A DNA stretch of 64,000 nt from Shewanella sp. MR-4. GTDB taxonomy: Bacteria > Pseudomonadota > Gammaproteobacteria > Enterobacterales > Shewanellaceae. The stretch is taken from the NCBI RefSeq assembly GCF_000014685.1, contig NC_008321.1, forward strand, positions 930,001 to 994,000. Direction: 5' to 3'. A model generated the notes under the pieces. It made no database searches and was not told where the DNA came from. It was given only the letters and a program-made list of their open reading frames with translations. A program made the position numbers and the translations under genes. Shown here one piece after another: positions 53,557 to 62,700 of this stretch (its first letter is position 1; every line of letters begins with the position of its first letter).

Positions 53557-55392
53557 ATGTATAGAAGTGTATTAGTTATTTTATCTATTATTTCAGTATC
53601 AGCTATAGCGGTTGAAAGTCCTTATTCAATTGATAAGACGTATGAAAATAACCTGCCTAAATCATCCTTAAAGGTGGCTTTCTCTGAAGCTAACAACGAA
53701 ATATTAATATCTGGTACTGCTAGTGATGAGTTTTCTGCTGATAAAAGAATTTATTTATGGAAGTATAATGTTGATAATAATGGGGTGGATTATATTAGCT
53801 CTGCCAGTTTTGGTATAGCATCAGATCTCGTTGGTTATATTAATGTGGAACCTATAGGTGAATATAATAAAAACTATTACGCTTTATCTGAGTCAAATTA
53901 TGATGGAGCTAGAAAATTAGTTAGATTTACTCTTGAAGGCAATGAGTTATCATTGTCTCAAGAAGTAGAATTTTCATCTAGTTCAGGTCAGTACGGTTCA
54001 TATGTAGAACAGATTGAATTTGTAAATAATAATACCATTGTTGCTTTGCATCCAAATCATGATGATACTCTGAGTGGAAAAGTCAGTTACGATTACAGTG
54101 TTTGTAATTTAAGTGGAAATGGTGAGATAGATTCTTGCGAGCGAAAAAAAATCTTAGCTGATAAATCACTCATATCAAATAGTACCTACAAGTTATATCG
54201 ATTAGAGGGTCGTGATGAAATTATCTTCTATCCAGAAAGGGTCGGGATTAATGAAACGAAGGTAGAGCCTAAGTTGTATGTCCTTAAATGGCAATCTGAT
54301 ATTAATGATTTTGTGGTTTTTCAAGAAATAGTTATCCCTGAAAGAGTTGACTCGACTAAATTTAGTGGTGTTAAAACCATATATACAATTAATGATGGGA
54401 AAGAGCTTATAGTAGGTAGTGATATGCTTCTGCATTATCAATACTCACCAGATGATAATAAATTTGTTCTGTCAAAAATGAAGAATAGTGTTAGTTATCC
54501 CAAAGAAGCTATTTATTTAAAGAGTGAAAATTATTTTATTGAACGCTCTGGAAGAAATTCTTATGTGTTTGATGATGAAGAAAAGTATTTTTATAAGTCT
54601 TCCCAGGTGTATGCTATTGCAGATGGTTGGTTTCAGCTCACTGATGACAAGAAAGGTTTTTTCGTTAACTTAATGTCACCTAATATTACAACGTTTACCC
54701 TCTCTAACCCTAACCCTCTTATATATAAAGGTGGTTTACCTAAAGGCTCTATTCCAGCTGTTCAAGATGTTCCTTTGGCGATAAATATTAAGAAGCATTT
54801 TCTAAATGGAAACAACCTTGTGGTTACCGGTTTTCAAACTGAATATTTACATGAAAGATTGATTTGGGATGGTGAATATATTCGTGGGACTTTTACTAAT
54901 GAAGATATGTTTGCCTCAAAAAATTTAATTGATCCAACACCAGCCAGTCCCATTCAAGTGAGAGTGAATATTCCTCCATTATCTACAGAGATCTTTTATA
55001 TTACACCGACTAACGTTAACGATGCTCCTATGTTAACTGCGGAGATTGGTATTCAGTATCTTGAAAAGGATCAACAGTATTACGGTGTGCTTTCAGGAAT
55101 TGTCGTCGATCCTGATAGAGAGGCTGTGACTTATACATATAAGAATGTACCTAATGGATTAATAGCTAGTGAGGATGGAATATTCCACGGTGCAGTTAAG
55201 ACTAAAGGTCAATACTTGATGACGGTCACCGCAACAGACCCTTCAGGTGCAGAGTTGACGTTTGATGTGACATTTATCGTTAATGATACTGGTGAACCTG
55301 AAAAATCATCCGAAGGCGGTGGTGGGATTATGGATTTCACATTGTTGATGCTATTGATTACGTTGTTTTTTAGGCGTTTAAAGCATAATTAA
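53557..55392 (+). CDS. AT-rich exported protein with GlyGly-CTERM-like tail
   Basis: The 611-residue protein starts with a signal peptide of about 18-20 residues (ending SAIAVES). Beta-rich sequence without a recognised enzyme motif follows. At about residues 485-585 lies a cadherin-like/Ig-like domain (PTNVNDAPMLTAEIG ... GQYLMTVTATDPSGAELTFDV). The tail SSEGGGG, then a hydrophobic run of about 17 residues, then FRRLKHN, fits a GlyGly-CTERM sorting signal. Codon use is much more AT-rich than in yghX or metH, consistent with recent transfer. The gene lies exactly between two near-identical direct repeats. A GGAGAGG ribosome binding site precedes the ATG. Adhesion or surface display is possible. 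Confidence 0.75.
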   Translation: MYRSVLVILSIISVSAIAVESPYSIDKTYENNLPKSSLKVAFSEANNEILISGTASDEFSADKRIYLWKYNVDNNGVDYISSASFGIASDLVGYINVEPIGEYNKNYYALSESNYDGARKLVRFTLEGNELSLSQEVEFSSSSGQYGSYVEQIEFVNNNTIVALHPNHDDTLSGKVSYDYSVCNLSGNGEIDSCERKKILADKSLISNSTYKLYRLEGRDEIIFYPERVGINETKVEPKLYVLKWQSDINDFVVFQEIVIPERVDSTKFSGVKTIYTINDGKELIVGSDMLLHYQYSPDDNKFVLSKMKNSVSYPKEAIYLKSENYFIERSGRNSYVFDDEEKYFYKSSQVYAIADGWFQLTDDKKGFFVNLMSPNITTFTLSNPNPLIYKGGLPKGSIPAVQDVPLAINIKKHFLNGNNLVVTGFQTEYLHERLIWDGEYIRGTFTNEDMFASKNLIDPTPASPIQVRVNIPPLSTEIFYITPTNVNDAPMLTAEIGIQYLEKDQQYYGVLSGIVVDPDREAVTYTYKNVPNGLIASEDGIFHGAVKTKGQYLMTVTATDPSGAELTFDVTFIVNDTGEPEKSSEGGGGIMDFTLLMLLITLFFRRLKHN

Positions 55393-55445
55393 ATACTTAA
55401 CAATTGAAGTTGATGCTTTGTGACTTGATGAATTATGGGGTGATT

Positions 55446-55906
55446 ACGGCCTAGCGGTCGAGATGTATCAAGGTCGTGGGGCTTCCCCCTGATTTTTAAA
55501 CAAGAGTCGACCAAGGAGGACTGCTCGTCCTATCCTCCTTGGATGCTCCAAGACGCCCCTAGCGAAGTTACATGCATTGGTTAGTGGCTTCGTGCTTATT
55601 CGAAAATCACTAACGCTTCCGATGGGGCGACCCTTCCCCCCGAAAGCTACGCAGACGTCCTGTCTGCGTCACGTGATTTCCTTCAACGCCCTTCAGCAAC
55701 TTCGCAGGGGAGGTGAACTCCTTTGGCTTTGGAGTTGTATGCATATTTTTAAAAGCAAAATACCAAGATTAGTCATTACTTAACTAATTAATTTGTAATG
55801 TGAAAGTGGTAGACAGATATTAAACAGAACGTTATCTTAGGTTTTTAACAAGGATGAAACTTAATCGTGACCTCGGTTCAGTTCATTTGCATCAGGAAGA
55901 TGTATC
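55446..55906 (+). repeat. Structured repeat, copy 2 (with long 3' extension)
   Basis: The order of stems is as in copy 1. The head is CGGCC/GGTCG, keeping pairing through a G-U wobble. The spacer before the CCAAGGAGGA stem has a TTTTTAAACAAGAG insert that is shared with copy 3 but absent in copies 1 and 4. The stretch 55509-55906 is the direct-repeat partner of copy 1. Confidence 0.85.
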
Positions 55907-56006
55907 TTTATTTCGCTAGAAACGCCTCCTGAACAATCCAGCCCTTACCATGATTGGCTAATGACCGTTAGCCAAGTGCGGTAGCCATGGGAAAACTTTT
56001 GTTTTT

Positions 56007-56287
56007 GCGGCCTGTCGGCCGATAAAAGTTTAAGGTCGTGGGGCTTCACCCCTGATTTTTAAACAAGAGCCGACCAAGGAGGACTGCTCGTCCTATCCTC
56101 CTTGGATGCTCCAAGACGCCCCTAGCGAAGTTACATGCATTTAGTTAGTGGCCTAGCGCTTATTCGAAATCGCTAACGCTTCCGATGGGGCGTCCTCTTG
56201 ATGTTAAACAGAGAGTCCGAAAGCTAACTCGGTATCCATGCCTAGCTCACGCGATTTCCTTCAACGCCCTTCAGCAACTTCGCAGGG
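56007..56287 (+). repeat. Structured repeat, copy 3 (variant hairpin, no extension)
   Basis: The head is CGGCC/GGCCG, and the CCAAGGAGGA and GACGCCCC stems are intact. In place of the ACGCAGAC hairpin there is unrelated sequence that still forms a hairpin, with arms AGCTA (56222-56226) and TAGCT (56243-56247). The element ends with the shared CAACTTCGCAGGG, about 95 bases before the HEPN gene. Confidence 0.8.
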
Positions 56288-56381
56288 TATTGGCGTAACT
56301 CTTGGTATTAGTGTTTATTTAAAAAACTTTATTAAAATTCATATTGTTACTTGTATGACTACTATTTAGCTAAGGAATAAA

Positions 56382-56912
56382 ATGTCTGTTGCTCTAAATA
56401 CATTTAAGCGTGCAATCAATGATGCAAGAGCTTTGATCGAATGCTACGACGAACTAAATGTAAAACAGGAATCACAAGCATTAGGTGCATTAAAAAGAGC
56501 CGCTTTGATCATGACTATGACCGCTTGGGAAACCTATGTAGAAGATGTTGCTACAGAACTTTTCAACAACAAGTTTGGAGCATTAAAAGGGTGCCAAATT
56601 GGAAACTTTATGGAGCAGCAGTTTTCTACCCGCTTGAAAATGTTTCATAACCCTGACTCCGCTAAAACTAAGCAAATTTTTGAAGAGTTTTTTGGGATTG
56701 ATGTTACAGAGCATTGGAAATGGTCGAATTATATCCCTAAACAAGCCAGAGAAACCCTTAATTCTTGGCTAAAAAAGCGTGGAGATGCGGTTCATCGTGC
56801 ACAGGTCGAAATAGGAACCCCTCAGATTATTAAGCGCGATGAAGTGGATAAGTGTATTCGATTTATTACCGAGTTAGTAACTGCTACAGATAAAGCATTG
56901 GGCTCAGTTTAG
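56382..56912 (+). CDS. HEPN-fold protein, candidate RNase toxin or effector (RiboL-PSP-HEPN-like)
   Basis: The 176-residue, mostly helical protein has an R-X4-H motif (KKRGDAVHRA, Arg133 and His138), the catalytic signature of HEPN ribonucleases. The upstream helix RAALIMTMTAWETYVEDVATELFNNKF resembles the conserved W-E-x-Y region of HEPN families close to RiboL-PSP-HEPN/MAE_28990. HEPN proteins commonly act as toxins or in phage defence. An AAGGAATAAA ribosome binding site precedes the ATG. It is the first gene of a cassette with a membrane coiled-coil protein and an ATPase-TOPRIM protein. The family assignment is by motif and fold impression only. Confidence 0.7.
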   Translation: MSVALNTFKRAINDARALIECYDELNVKQESQALGALKRAALIMTMTAWETYVEDVATELFNNKFGALKGCQIGNFMEQQFSTRLKMFHNPDSAKTKQIFEEFFGIDVTEHWKWSNYIPKQARETLNSWLKKRGDAVHRAQVEIGTPQIIKRDEVDKCIRFITELVTATDKALGSV

Positions 56913-56932
56913 TTAGGATTGTGTGTGCAGCG

Positions 56933-57355
56933 ATGAAACTAGTACTCCAGATTACCTTAGGGATCTTGCTAGCGAGCTTGGTTACTTTGTTAGTTCGAAT
57001 TGGCTATCTAAGCTACGTCGAATATAGGGTTAAGCAAGAAATAAACGAAATCGCGCTACAGCAACAACAACGAGAAAAAGCGCGTCAACAAGCTGTAAAA
57101 GAGCGCCAGCTTGCTGAATACCAACAGCAACAAATTGCAATACAACAGGCTGCGGAACAACGACGAATAGCACAACAAAACGAAGCGGCACGCATACGTA
57201 AAGCCGAAGCATGGCGCAAATACTATATCGTCCCCGAAGACTGCAAAAACTATAAGTCAGATGAACATATGGTCAACTGCCTAAACCATAAAGCCGATGC
57301 CAAAGCAGAATTTGATAGAGCGTACGATTCAGGGGAATTGGTACTGCCACAATAA
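56933..57355 (+). CDS. Membrane-anchored coiled-coil protein of unknown function
   Basis: The 140-residue protein has a single N-terminal membrane span (about residues 4-24). A long Gln/Arg/Glu/Ala-rich coiled coil follows (about residues 35-92, with runs such as LQQQQREKARQQAVKER), then a short C-terminal domain with two cysteines (EDCKNYKSDEHMVNCLNHKADAKAEF). I chose ATG 56933, although GTG 56921 is in frame. It lies 20 bases after the HEPN gene. It could anchor a complex at the inner membrane. No known family was recognised. Confidence 0.7.
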   Translation: MKLVLQITLGILLASLVTLLVRIGYLSYVEYRVKQEINEIALQQQQREKARQQAVKERQLAEYQQQQIAIQQAAEQRRIAQQNEAARIRKAEAWRKYYIVPEDCKNYKSDEHMVNCLNHKADAKAEFDRAYDSGELVLPQ

Positions 57356-57430
57356 AGTTATACTCATTAAATTAGCAGTTGATTTTGGCGGGTTTAATTC
57401 TGCTTCCTATTTTTAAAAAAAGGAGTTACT

Positions 57431-59365
57431 TTGATATTTTCAATTTTTTTGCGGAATTTTAAAATATATCGAGGTTGGAATTACGTTCCTATTTCAACTG
57501 GTGATTATTTTACTGCATTCATTGGTGATAATGGAGTTGGTAAAAGCTCTATATTAGAGGCTTTAGATACTTTTTTTAATAGACCAATGTCAGAATGGAA
57601 TTATAACCACTCTATTATTAAAAGTGGGTTTGATAGAGAGCCAAATATTTGTCCTATCTTCATTGTTGAAAAGGCTAAAATAAATAAAAATAGAAACGTT
57701 TATAAGTACTTATCAACAGTTAGCGATATAATGTGGCAGGTTGAAGAAGGTGATGTGCACAATACCCATAAGCACATTGTTGCTCAATTAGTTAAGCAGA
57801 TTAATGCCTTGAAATTACACAATTCAAAGTGTGATGATGAGTATTTTTTATTTCCTTGTGGAATTAAAAAGATATCTAGTAGTAATACTGAGCTGACATT
57901 AGGTGTTTTTGACTCAATACAATCATTCTCTGATGATTTGCTTAATGAACATAATGTTGATTTAAGCTCTGTTTTGGATGAGATTTATTCATACGTAAAG
58001 GATGAGTTCGAGTATATTTATACACCATCAGAAATAGATTATGATACTTATACAAAAATAGAAGGAAAAACTATTCAATCTTTAATGGGGACTTCTGTTG
58101 ATTCAATAATTAAAGATTGTATTGATGAAGGGGTTATTAAAGATATAAACAGTGGTTTAGATGAGTTTCTTAGAAAAGTAGAGATCTATTTAGAAAAATA
58201 TGAATATAAAAAACCTGCTAAAAGGCAGACTTTATTCAATTTGACTCATCTAACATCAAAAATAATCGAGACATATTTTGAGTCAAAAGTTCTAAATTTA
58301 AGGTCTAACTCTGAACTTACTCCGATTTATAATTTTAGTTCAGGCGAGAAACGCAAAGCAATTATTGATTTAGCTAGAGCATTTATTTTAAATTCAGGAA
58401 GAGATTTACACAATAAAACGGTTGTTATTGCTATGGATGAGCCAGAGGTATCTCTTCATACTTCAGCTTGTTTTGAGCAGTTTGAAAAATTAGAAGAAAT
58501 ATCAAAAAATCGAGTACAAACACTTATCTCAACTCATTGGTACGGATTTTTCCCATCAGTATCGTCTGGTAATGCTGTTTATATTGCGGACTCGGAAGAT
58601 AATAGAGTTTCTTTTTTGATTAACTTATCAAGATTCAGAGAGGATGTCAGATTAATACGTAATGAAACTCAAGGCAAAATGCCCAGTAATATTGAGCTTA
58701 AAAGTGTTAATGACTTTGTTCAGTCTGTTATATCGTCAATTACTCGTAGTAATAAACGATGGATTATTTGTGAAGGCGCTTCAGATAAAATATATTTAAA
58801 TCATTTCTTGGAAGGTGAAGGTTTTAACATTCTTTCTGTTGGTGGAAGTAAGTATGTTAAAAAAGTTTATGAATATATATATTTAGCGCTAGAGGATGAA
58901 CGAAGCGATATTAAAGGTAAAGTTTACTTTCTTCTTGATACAGATAAAAAATTCGAGGGTTATTCTGCAAAGGATTCGATGAAGAATCTTAGATTAAGGA
59001 GAATGCAAATAAACAGTTTGACCAAAGCTGTTGAGCTTTTAAAAGCATCTGATAATTCCCATTTCCCACCTACAGAAATTGAAAATGTTTTAAATTCAGA
59101 AATATTTAAAGAAGTGCTGGAATATTACTGCTCTACAGGTCACAAAGGGCTTCTTGAAAAAGTTGTTGATAGTTGCATTGGCTTTGAAAATGAACTTGTT
59201 TCTGGAGTTGCATTTGACTTCAGAATCTCTGAATTAGCTTCTCTAGATGAATTTTTCGATCAGATTGGAATGAAGGTTAAATTCGCAAAAAAATACTGCG
59301 AATTAGATGTGAATCGTAAAGTACCTAATTGGGTCAATGATATGAAAGACTTTTTTTTGGATTGA
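57431..59365 (+). CDS. ABC-type ATPase with C-terminal TOPRIM-like nuclease domain (OLD/PARIS-like)
   Basis: The 644-residue protein has an SMC/RecF-like ATPase split around a helical insert. Walker A is GDNGVGKSS (residues 32-40), the ABC signature FSSGEKRKAIIDLARAF is near 302, Walker B VVIAMDEPEVSLH is near 331-343 and the H-loop is LISTHW. From about residue 445 a TOPRIM-like or DUF4435-like domain follows, with acidic motifs CEGASDKIY and LLDTDKKF. OLD-family nucleases, GajA of Gabija and fused AriA-AriB of PARIS share this ATPase-TOPRIM plan. The TTG start has a strong AAAGGAG site. The gene is very AT-rich, consistent with transfer, and is followed by reversed repeat copy 4. Confidence 0.8.
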   Translation: MIFSIFLRNFKIYRGWNYVPISTGDYFTAFIGDNGVGKSSILEALDTFFNRPMSEWNYNHSIIKSGFDREPNICPIFIVEKAKINKNRNVYKYLSTVSDIMWQVEEGDVHNTHKHIVAQLVKQINALKLHNSKCDDEYFLFPCGIKKISSSNTELTLGVFDSIQSFSDDLLNEHNVDLSSVLDEIYSYVKDEFEYIYTPSEIDYDTYTKIEGKTIQSLMGTSVDSIIKDCIDEGVIKDINSGLDEFLRKVEIYLEKYEYKKPAKRQTLFNLTHLTSKIIETYFESKVLNLRSNSELTPIYNFSSGEKRKAIIDLARAFILNSGRDLHNKTVVIAMDEPEVSLHTSACFEQFEKLEEISKNRVQTLISTHWYGFFPSVSSGNAVYIADSEDNRVSFLINLSRFREDVRLIRNETQGKMPSNIELKSVNDFVQSVISSITRSNKRWIICEGASDKIYLNHFLEGEGFNILSVGGSKYVKKVYEYIYLALEDERSDIKGKVYFLLDTDKKFEGYSAKDSMKNLRLRRMQINSLTKAVELLKASDNSHFPPTEIENVLNSEIFKEVLEYYCSTGHKGLLEKVVDSCIGFENELVSGVAFDFRISELASLDEFFDQIGMKVKFAKKYCELDVNRKVPNWVNDMKDFFLD

Positions 59366-59733
59366 CATCTTACCGGCGCTAAGAGACAGGACATGCATAG
59401 CTTTTGAATGCGAAAAGTTAACTCTAATGCTGCAGACGTTCACCGATCCCCTGCGAAGTTGCTGAAGGGCGTTGAAGAAAATCGCGTGACGCAGACAGGA
59501 CGTCTGCGTAGCTTTCGGGGGGAAGGGACGCCCCATCGGAAGCGTTAGCTATTTTCGAATAAGCACGAAGCCACTAATCAATGCATGTAACTTCGCTAGG
59601 GGCGTCTTGGAGAATCCAAGGAGGATAGGACGAGCAGTCCTCCTTGGTCGGGTGTGGGGTGAAGCCCCACGACCTTTTCGGTCGCAAGACCGATCTTAGA
59701 TCTCATACCGCGTTAGCGTAATAAAGATCCTGA
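59366..59733. other. Right repeat-bearing flank of the accessory island
   Basis: This 368-base non-coding stretch contains repeat copy 4 in reverse orientation and the end of metH. A 77-codon minus-strand frame at 59303-59536 is a repeat translation and is rejected. Confidence 0.7.
59448..59693 (-). repeat. Structured repeat, copy 4 (reverse orientation)
   Basis: Read on the minus strand, it runs from the head CGGTC/GACCG through the GTGGGG/CCCCAC, CCAAGGAGGA and GACGCCCC stems to CAACTTCGCAGGG. The head stem differs from copies 1 and 3 (CGGCC/GGCCG) by a paired C-G to T-A change, a compensatory substitution. It has no 3' extension. It sits between the ATPase-TOPRIM gene and metH. Confidence 0.85.
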
Positions 59734-62700
59734 TTATTCAGGATCATAATCCAACACTGGCGCTAGCCACTTCTCCGTCTCTGCGACTGTCATCCCCTTA
59801 CGCTTCGCGTAATCCTCCACCTGATCGCGGCCAATATTGGTCACGCCAAAGTAGCGAGATTTCGGGTGGGCAAAGTACCAGCCGGATACTGCGGCGGTCG
59901 GGAACATGGCGTAACTTTCAGTAATGTTTAAGTCGATGGTTTCATTCGGCTTTAACAGTTCCCACAACAGGCCTTTTTCGGTGTGATCCGGGCAAGCGGG
60001 GTAACCCGGTGCGGGGCGGATCCCTTTGTATTTCTCACGAATTAAGGCTTCATTATCGAGCTGCTCATCGGCGGCATAACCCCAGAATTCCTTACGCACG
60101 CGCTCGTGCATCCGCTCGGCAAAGGCTTCGGCTAAACGGTCGGCTAAACACTTGAGCATAATGGCATTGTAGTCATCGTGGTTGGCCTCAAAGCGGGCGA
60201 TATGCTCATCGATACCATGGCCTGCGGTCACGGCAAAGCCGCCCATATAGTCGGCTACGCCGCTGTCTTTTGGCGCCACAAAGTCGGCCAGACAGAAGTT
60301 ATCGTTACCCACACGCTCAAGCTGCATCCGCAGGTGATGGGTGGTCATTTCGACCTCGGTGCGAGTCTCGTCGGTATAGAGCTCAATATCATCGAAGCCG
60401 ACGGTATTGGCGGGGAATAACCCAATCACGCCCTTGGCGGTGAGCCATTTTTCATCAATGATTTTTTTAAGCATCGCCTGACCATCGGCGAACAGTTTCT
60501 GCGCCTCAACCCCCACTACGTTGTCGGTTAAGATCTCGGGGTAATGGCCGTGCAGCTCCCAAGCGCGGAAGAACGGCGTCCAGTCGATACGGTCGACTAA
60601 ATCGGTTAATGGATAGTCTTCAAATACTTGGCGACCCAGTACGTTAGGCTTGAACGGGGTGTAGTTTGCCCAGTCGTGCTGGCAGCGATTTTCGCGGGCA
60701 GCCTCCAGCGAGACAATTTCCTTACGCTTGGTTTGCGATAAACGCTTAACACGCATCTCTTCGTATTCGGCGTAGGTCTCATCGATCGTCGCTTGGCGAG
60801 TTTCATTGCTGACTAGCTTGCTGACCATAGGCACGGCGCGGGAGGCGTCGGCAATGTAAATCGCGCCATGGGGATAATGGGGCGCAATCTTCACCGCAGT
60901 ATGGATTTTCGAGCAGGTGGCGCCGCCGATAATCGCTGGAATGGTGAGGCCTTCACGGTGGAAGGTTTTCACATTGTGCACCATCTCATCGAGGCTTGGG
61001 GTGATAAGCCCAGACATGCCGATAATGTCGATATTGTGCTCTTTCACTGCCTCGAGAATGCGCTCCACCGACACCATCACGCCTAAATCGAATACCTCAA
61101 AGCCGTTACAGGCGAGCACCACGCCGACAATATTCTTGCCGATATCGTGCACATCGCCCTTAACCGTGACCATCAAAATTCTGCCGTTAGATTGGCCTTC
61201 TACCTTCTCTTGCTCGATAAAGGGATTGAGGTAGGCCACAGCCTTTTTCATCACCCGCGCCGACTTCACCACCTGTGGCAGGAACATTTTGCCCGAGCCA
61301 AACAGGTCGCCGACGATATTCATACCGTCCATCAGCGGGCCTTCAATCACATCCAGCGGACGAGAGGCGAGTTGGCGAGCCGCTTCAGTATCTTCGTCGA
61401 TAAATTCGGTGATGCCTTTGACCAGCGCATGGGCGAGACGTTGATTAACTGGCCATGAGCGCCATTCTAAGTCTTCTTTCTTGGCGGCACTTGAGCCATC
61501 GCCACGGAATTTTTCAGCAATCTCAAGCAATTGCTCGGTATTGTTTGAGCCTTCCACTGGGCAAGGCAGGTTGAGCACGACGTTCTCGACCTTATCCTTA
61601 AGCTCGGGGTCGATATCATCGTAAATCGCTAATTGGCCCGCGTTGACGATACCCATGTCCATGCCGACTTTAATCGCGTGGTACAGGAACACCGCGTGAA
61701 TCGCCTCACGCACTGGGTTGTTACCGCGGAAGGAGAACGACACGTTCGACACACCGCCCGAAATCATCGCGTGGGGCAGGGTGGCCTTAATCTCTTTAAT
61801 GGCTTCAATAAAATCGACGGCATAGTTATCGTGCTCATCGATACCCGTGGCAATGGCGAAAATATTTGGGTCGAAGATAATGTCTTCGGGCGGAAAGCCG
61901 ACCTTATCGACCAGCACGCGATAGGCGCGGGTACAGATCTCGACTTTGCGCGCCTTAGTGTCGGCCTGACCTTGCTCGTCGAACGCCATAATAATGGCCG
62001 CGGCGCCGTAGCGTTTCACTAGGGTTGCCTGCTCGATAAACTTTTCTTCGCCTTCCTTCAAGGAGATAGAGTTGACGATTCCCTTGCCTTGAATACATTT
62101 GAGGCCCGCTTCAATCACCTCCCACTTTGAGGAGTCGATCATAATCGGCACACGGCTGATATCCGGCTCAGAGGCGATAAGATTTAAGAACTTATGCATT
62201 ACCTCCACACCATCGAGCATGCCTTCGTCCATGTTGATGTCGATGATCTGCGCGCCGCTTTCTACCTGTTCACGGGCGACATCGAGCGCCTGCTCGAACT
62301 TGCCTTCTTTGATCAGTTTTAAAAACTTGGCTGAGCCAGTCACGTTGGTACGTTCGCCCACGTTCACAAACAGGGTTTGGGCGTCGATAGTGAGCGGTTC
62401 CAAACCCGATAAACGGCAGGCGACTGGGATCTCGGGTAATACCCGTGGCGCAAACGGCTCCACGGCTTCGCGAATGACTTTAATATGCTCGGGCGTGCTA
62501 CCACAGCAGCCGCCGATAATGTTGAGCATGCCTTCACGGGCCCATTCTTGGATAACGCTCGCCATATCCTCTGGGGTTTCATCGTAACCGCCAAACTCGT
62601 TTGGTAGACCCGCGTTAGGGTGCGCCGAGACATAACATTCGGCGATGCGAGACAGTTCTTCGACGTAAGGGCGCAGCTCCTTAGGGCCGAGGGCACAGTT

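Larger units (their letters stand above)
55393..56381. other. Repeat-rich non-coding region between island cargo modules
   Basis: This 989-base stretch holds copy 2 (55446-55906) and copy 3 (56007-56287) of the structured repeat in the same orientation, separated by about 100 bases with a small hairpin (TTGGCTAA / TTAGCCAA, 55954-55975). A 68-codon frame at 55577-55783 is a repeat translation and is rejected. The last 95 bases are AT-rich and probably hold the promoter of the HEPN cassette. Confidence 0.7.

Noticed and set aside
53010..59693. Repeat copies as a CRISPR array
   Set aside because: The units are 250-460 bases, irregularly spaced, differ in orientation and flank genes. There are no short regular repeats or spacers and no cas genes.
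53010..59693. Repeat copies as integron attC sites
   Set aside because: The elements are too long, I see no conserved GTTRRRY core at the cassette edges, one copy is reversed, and no integrase gene is present.
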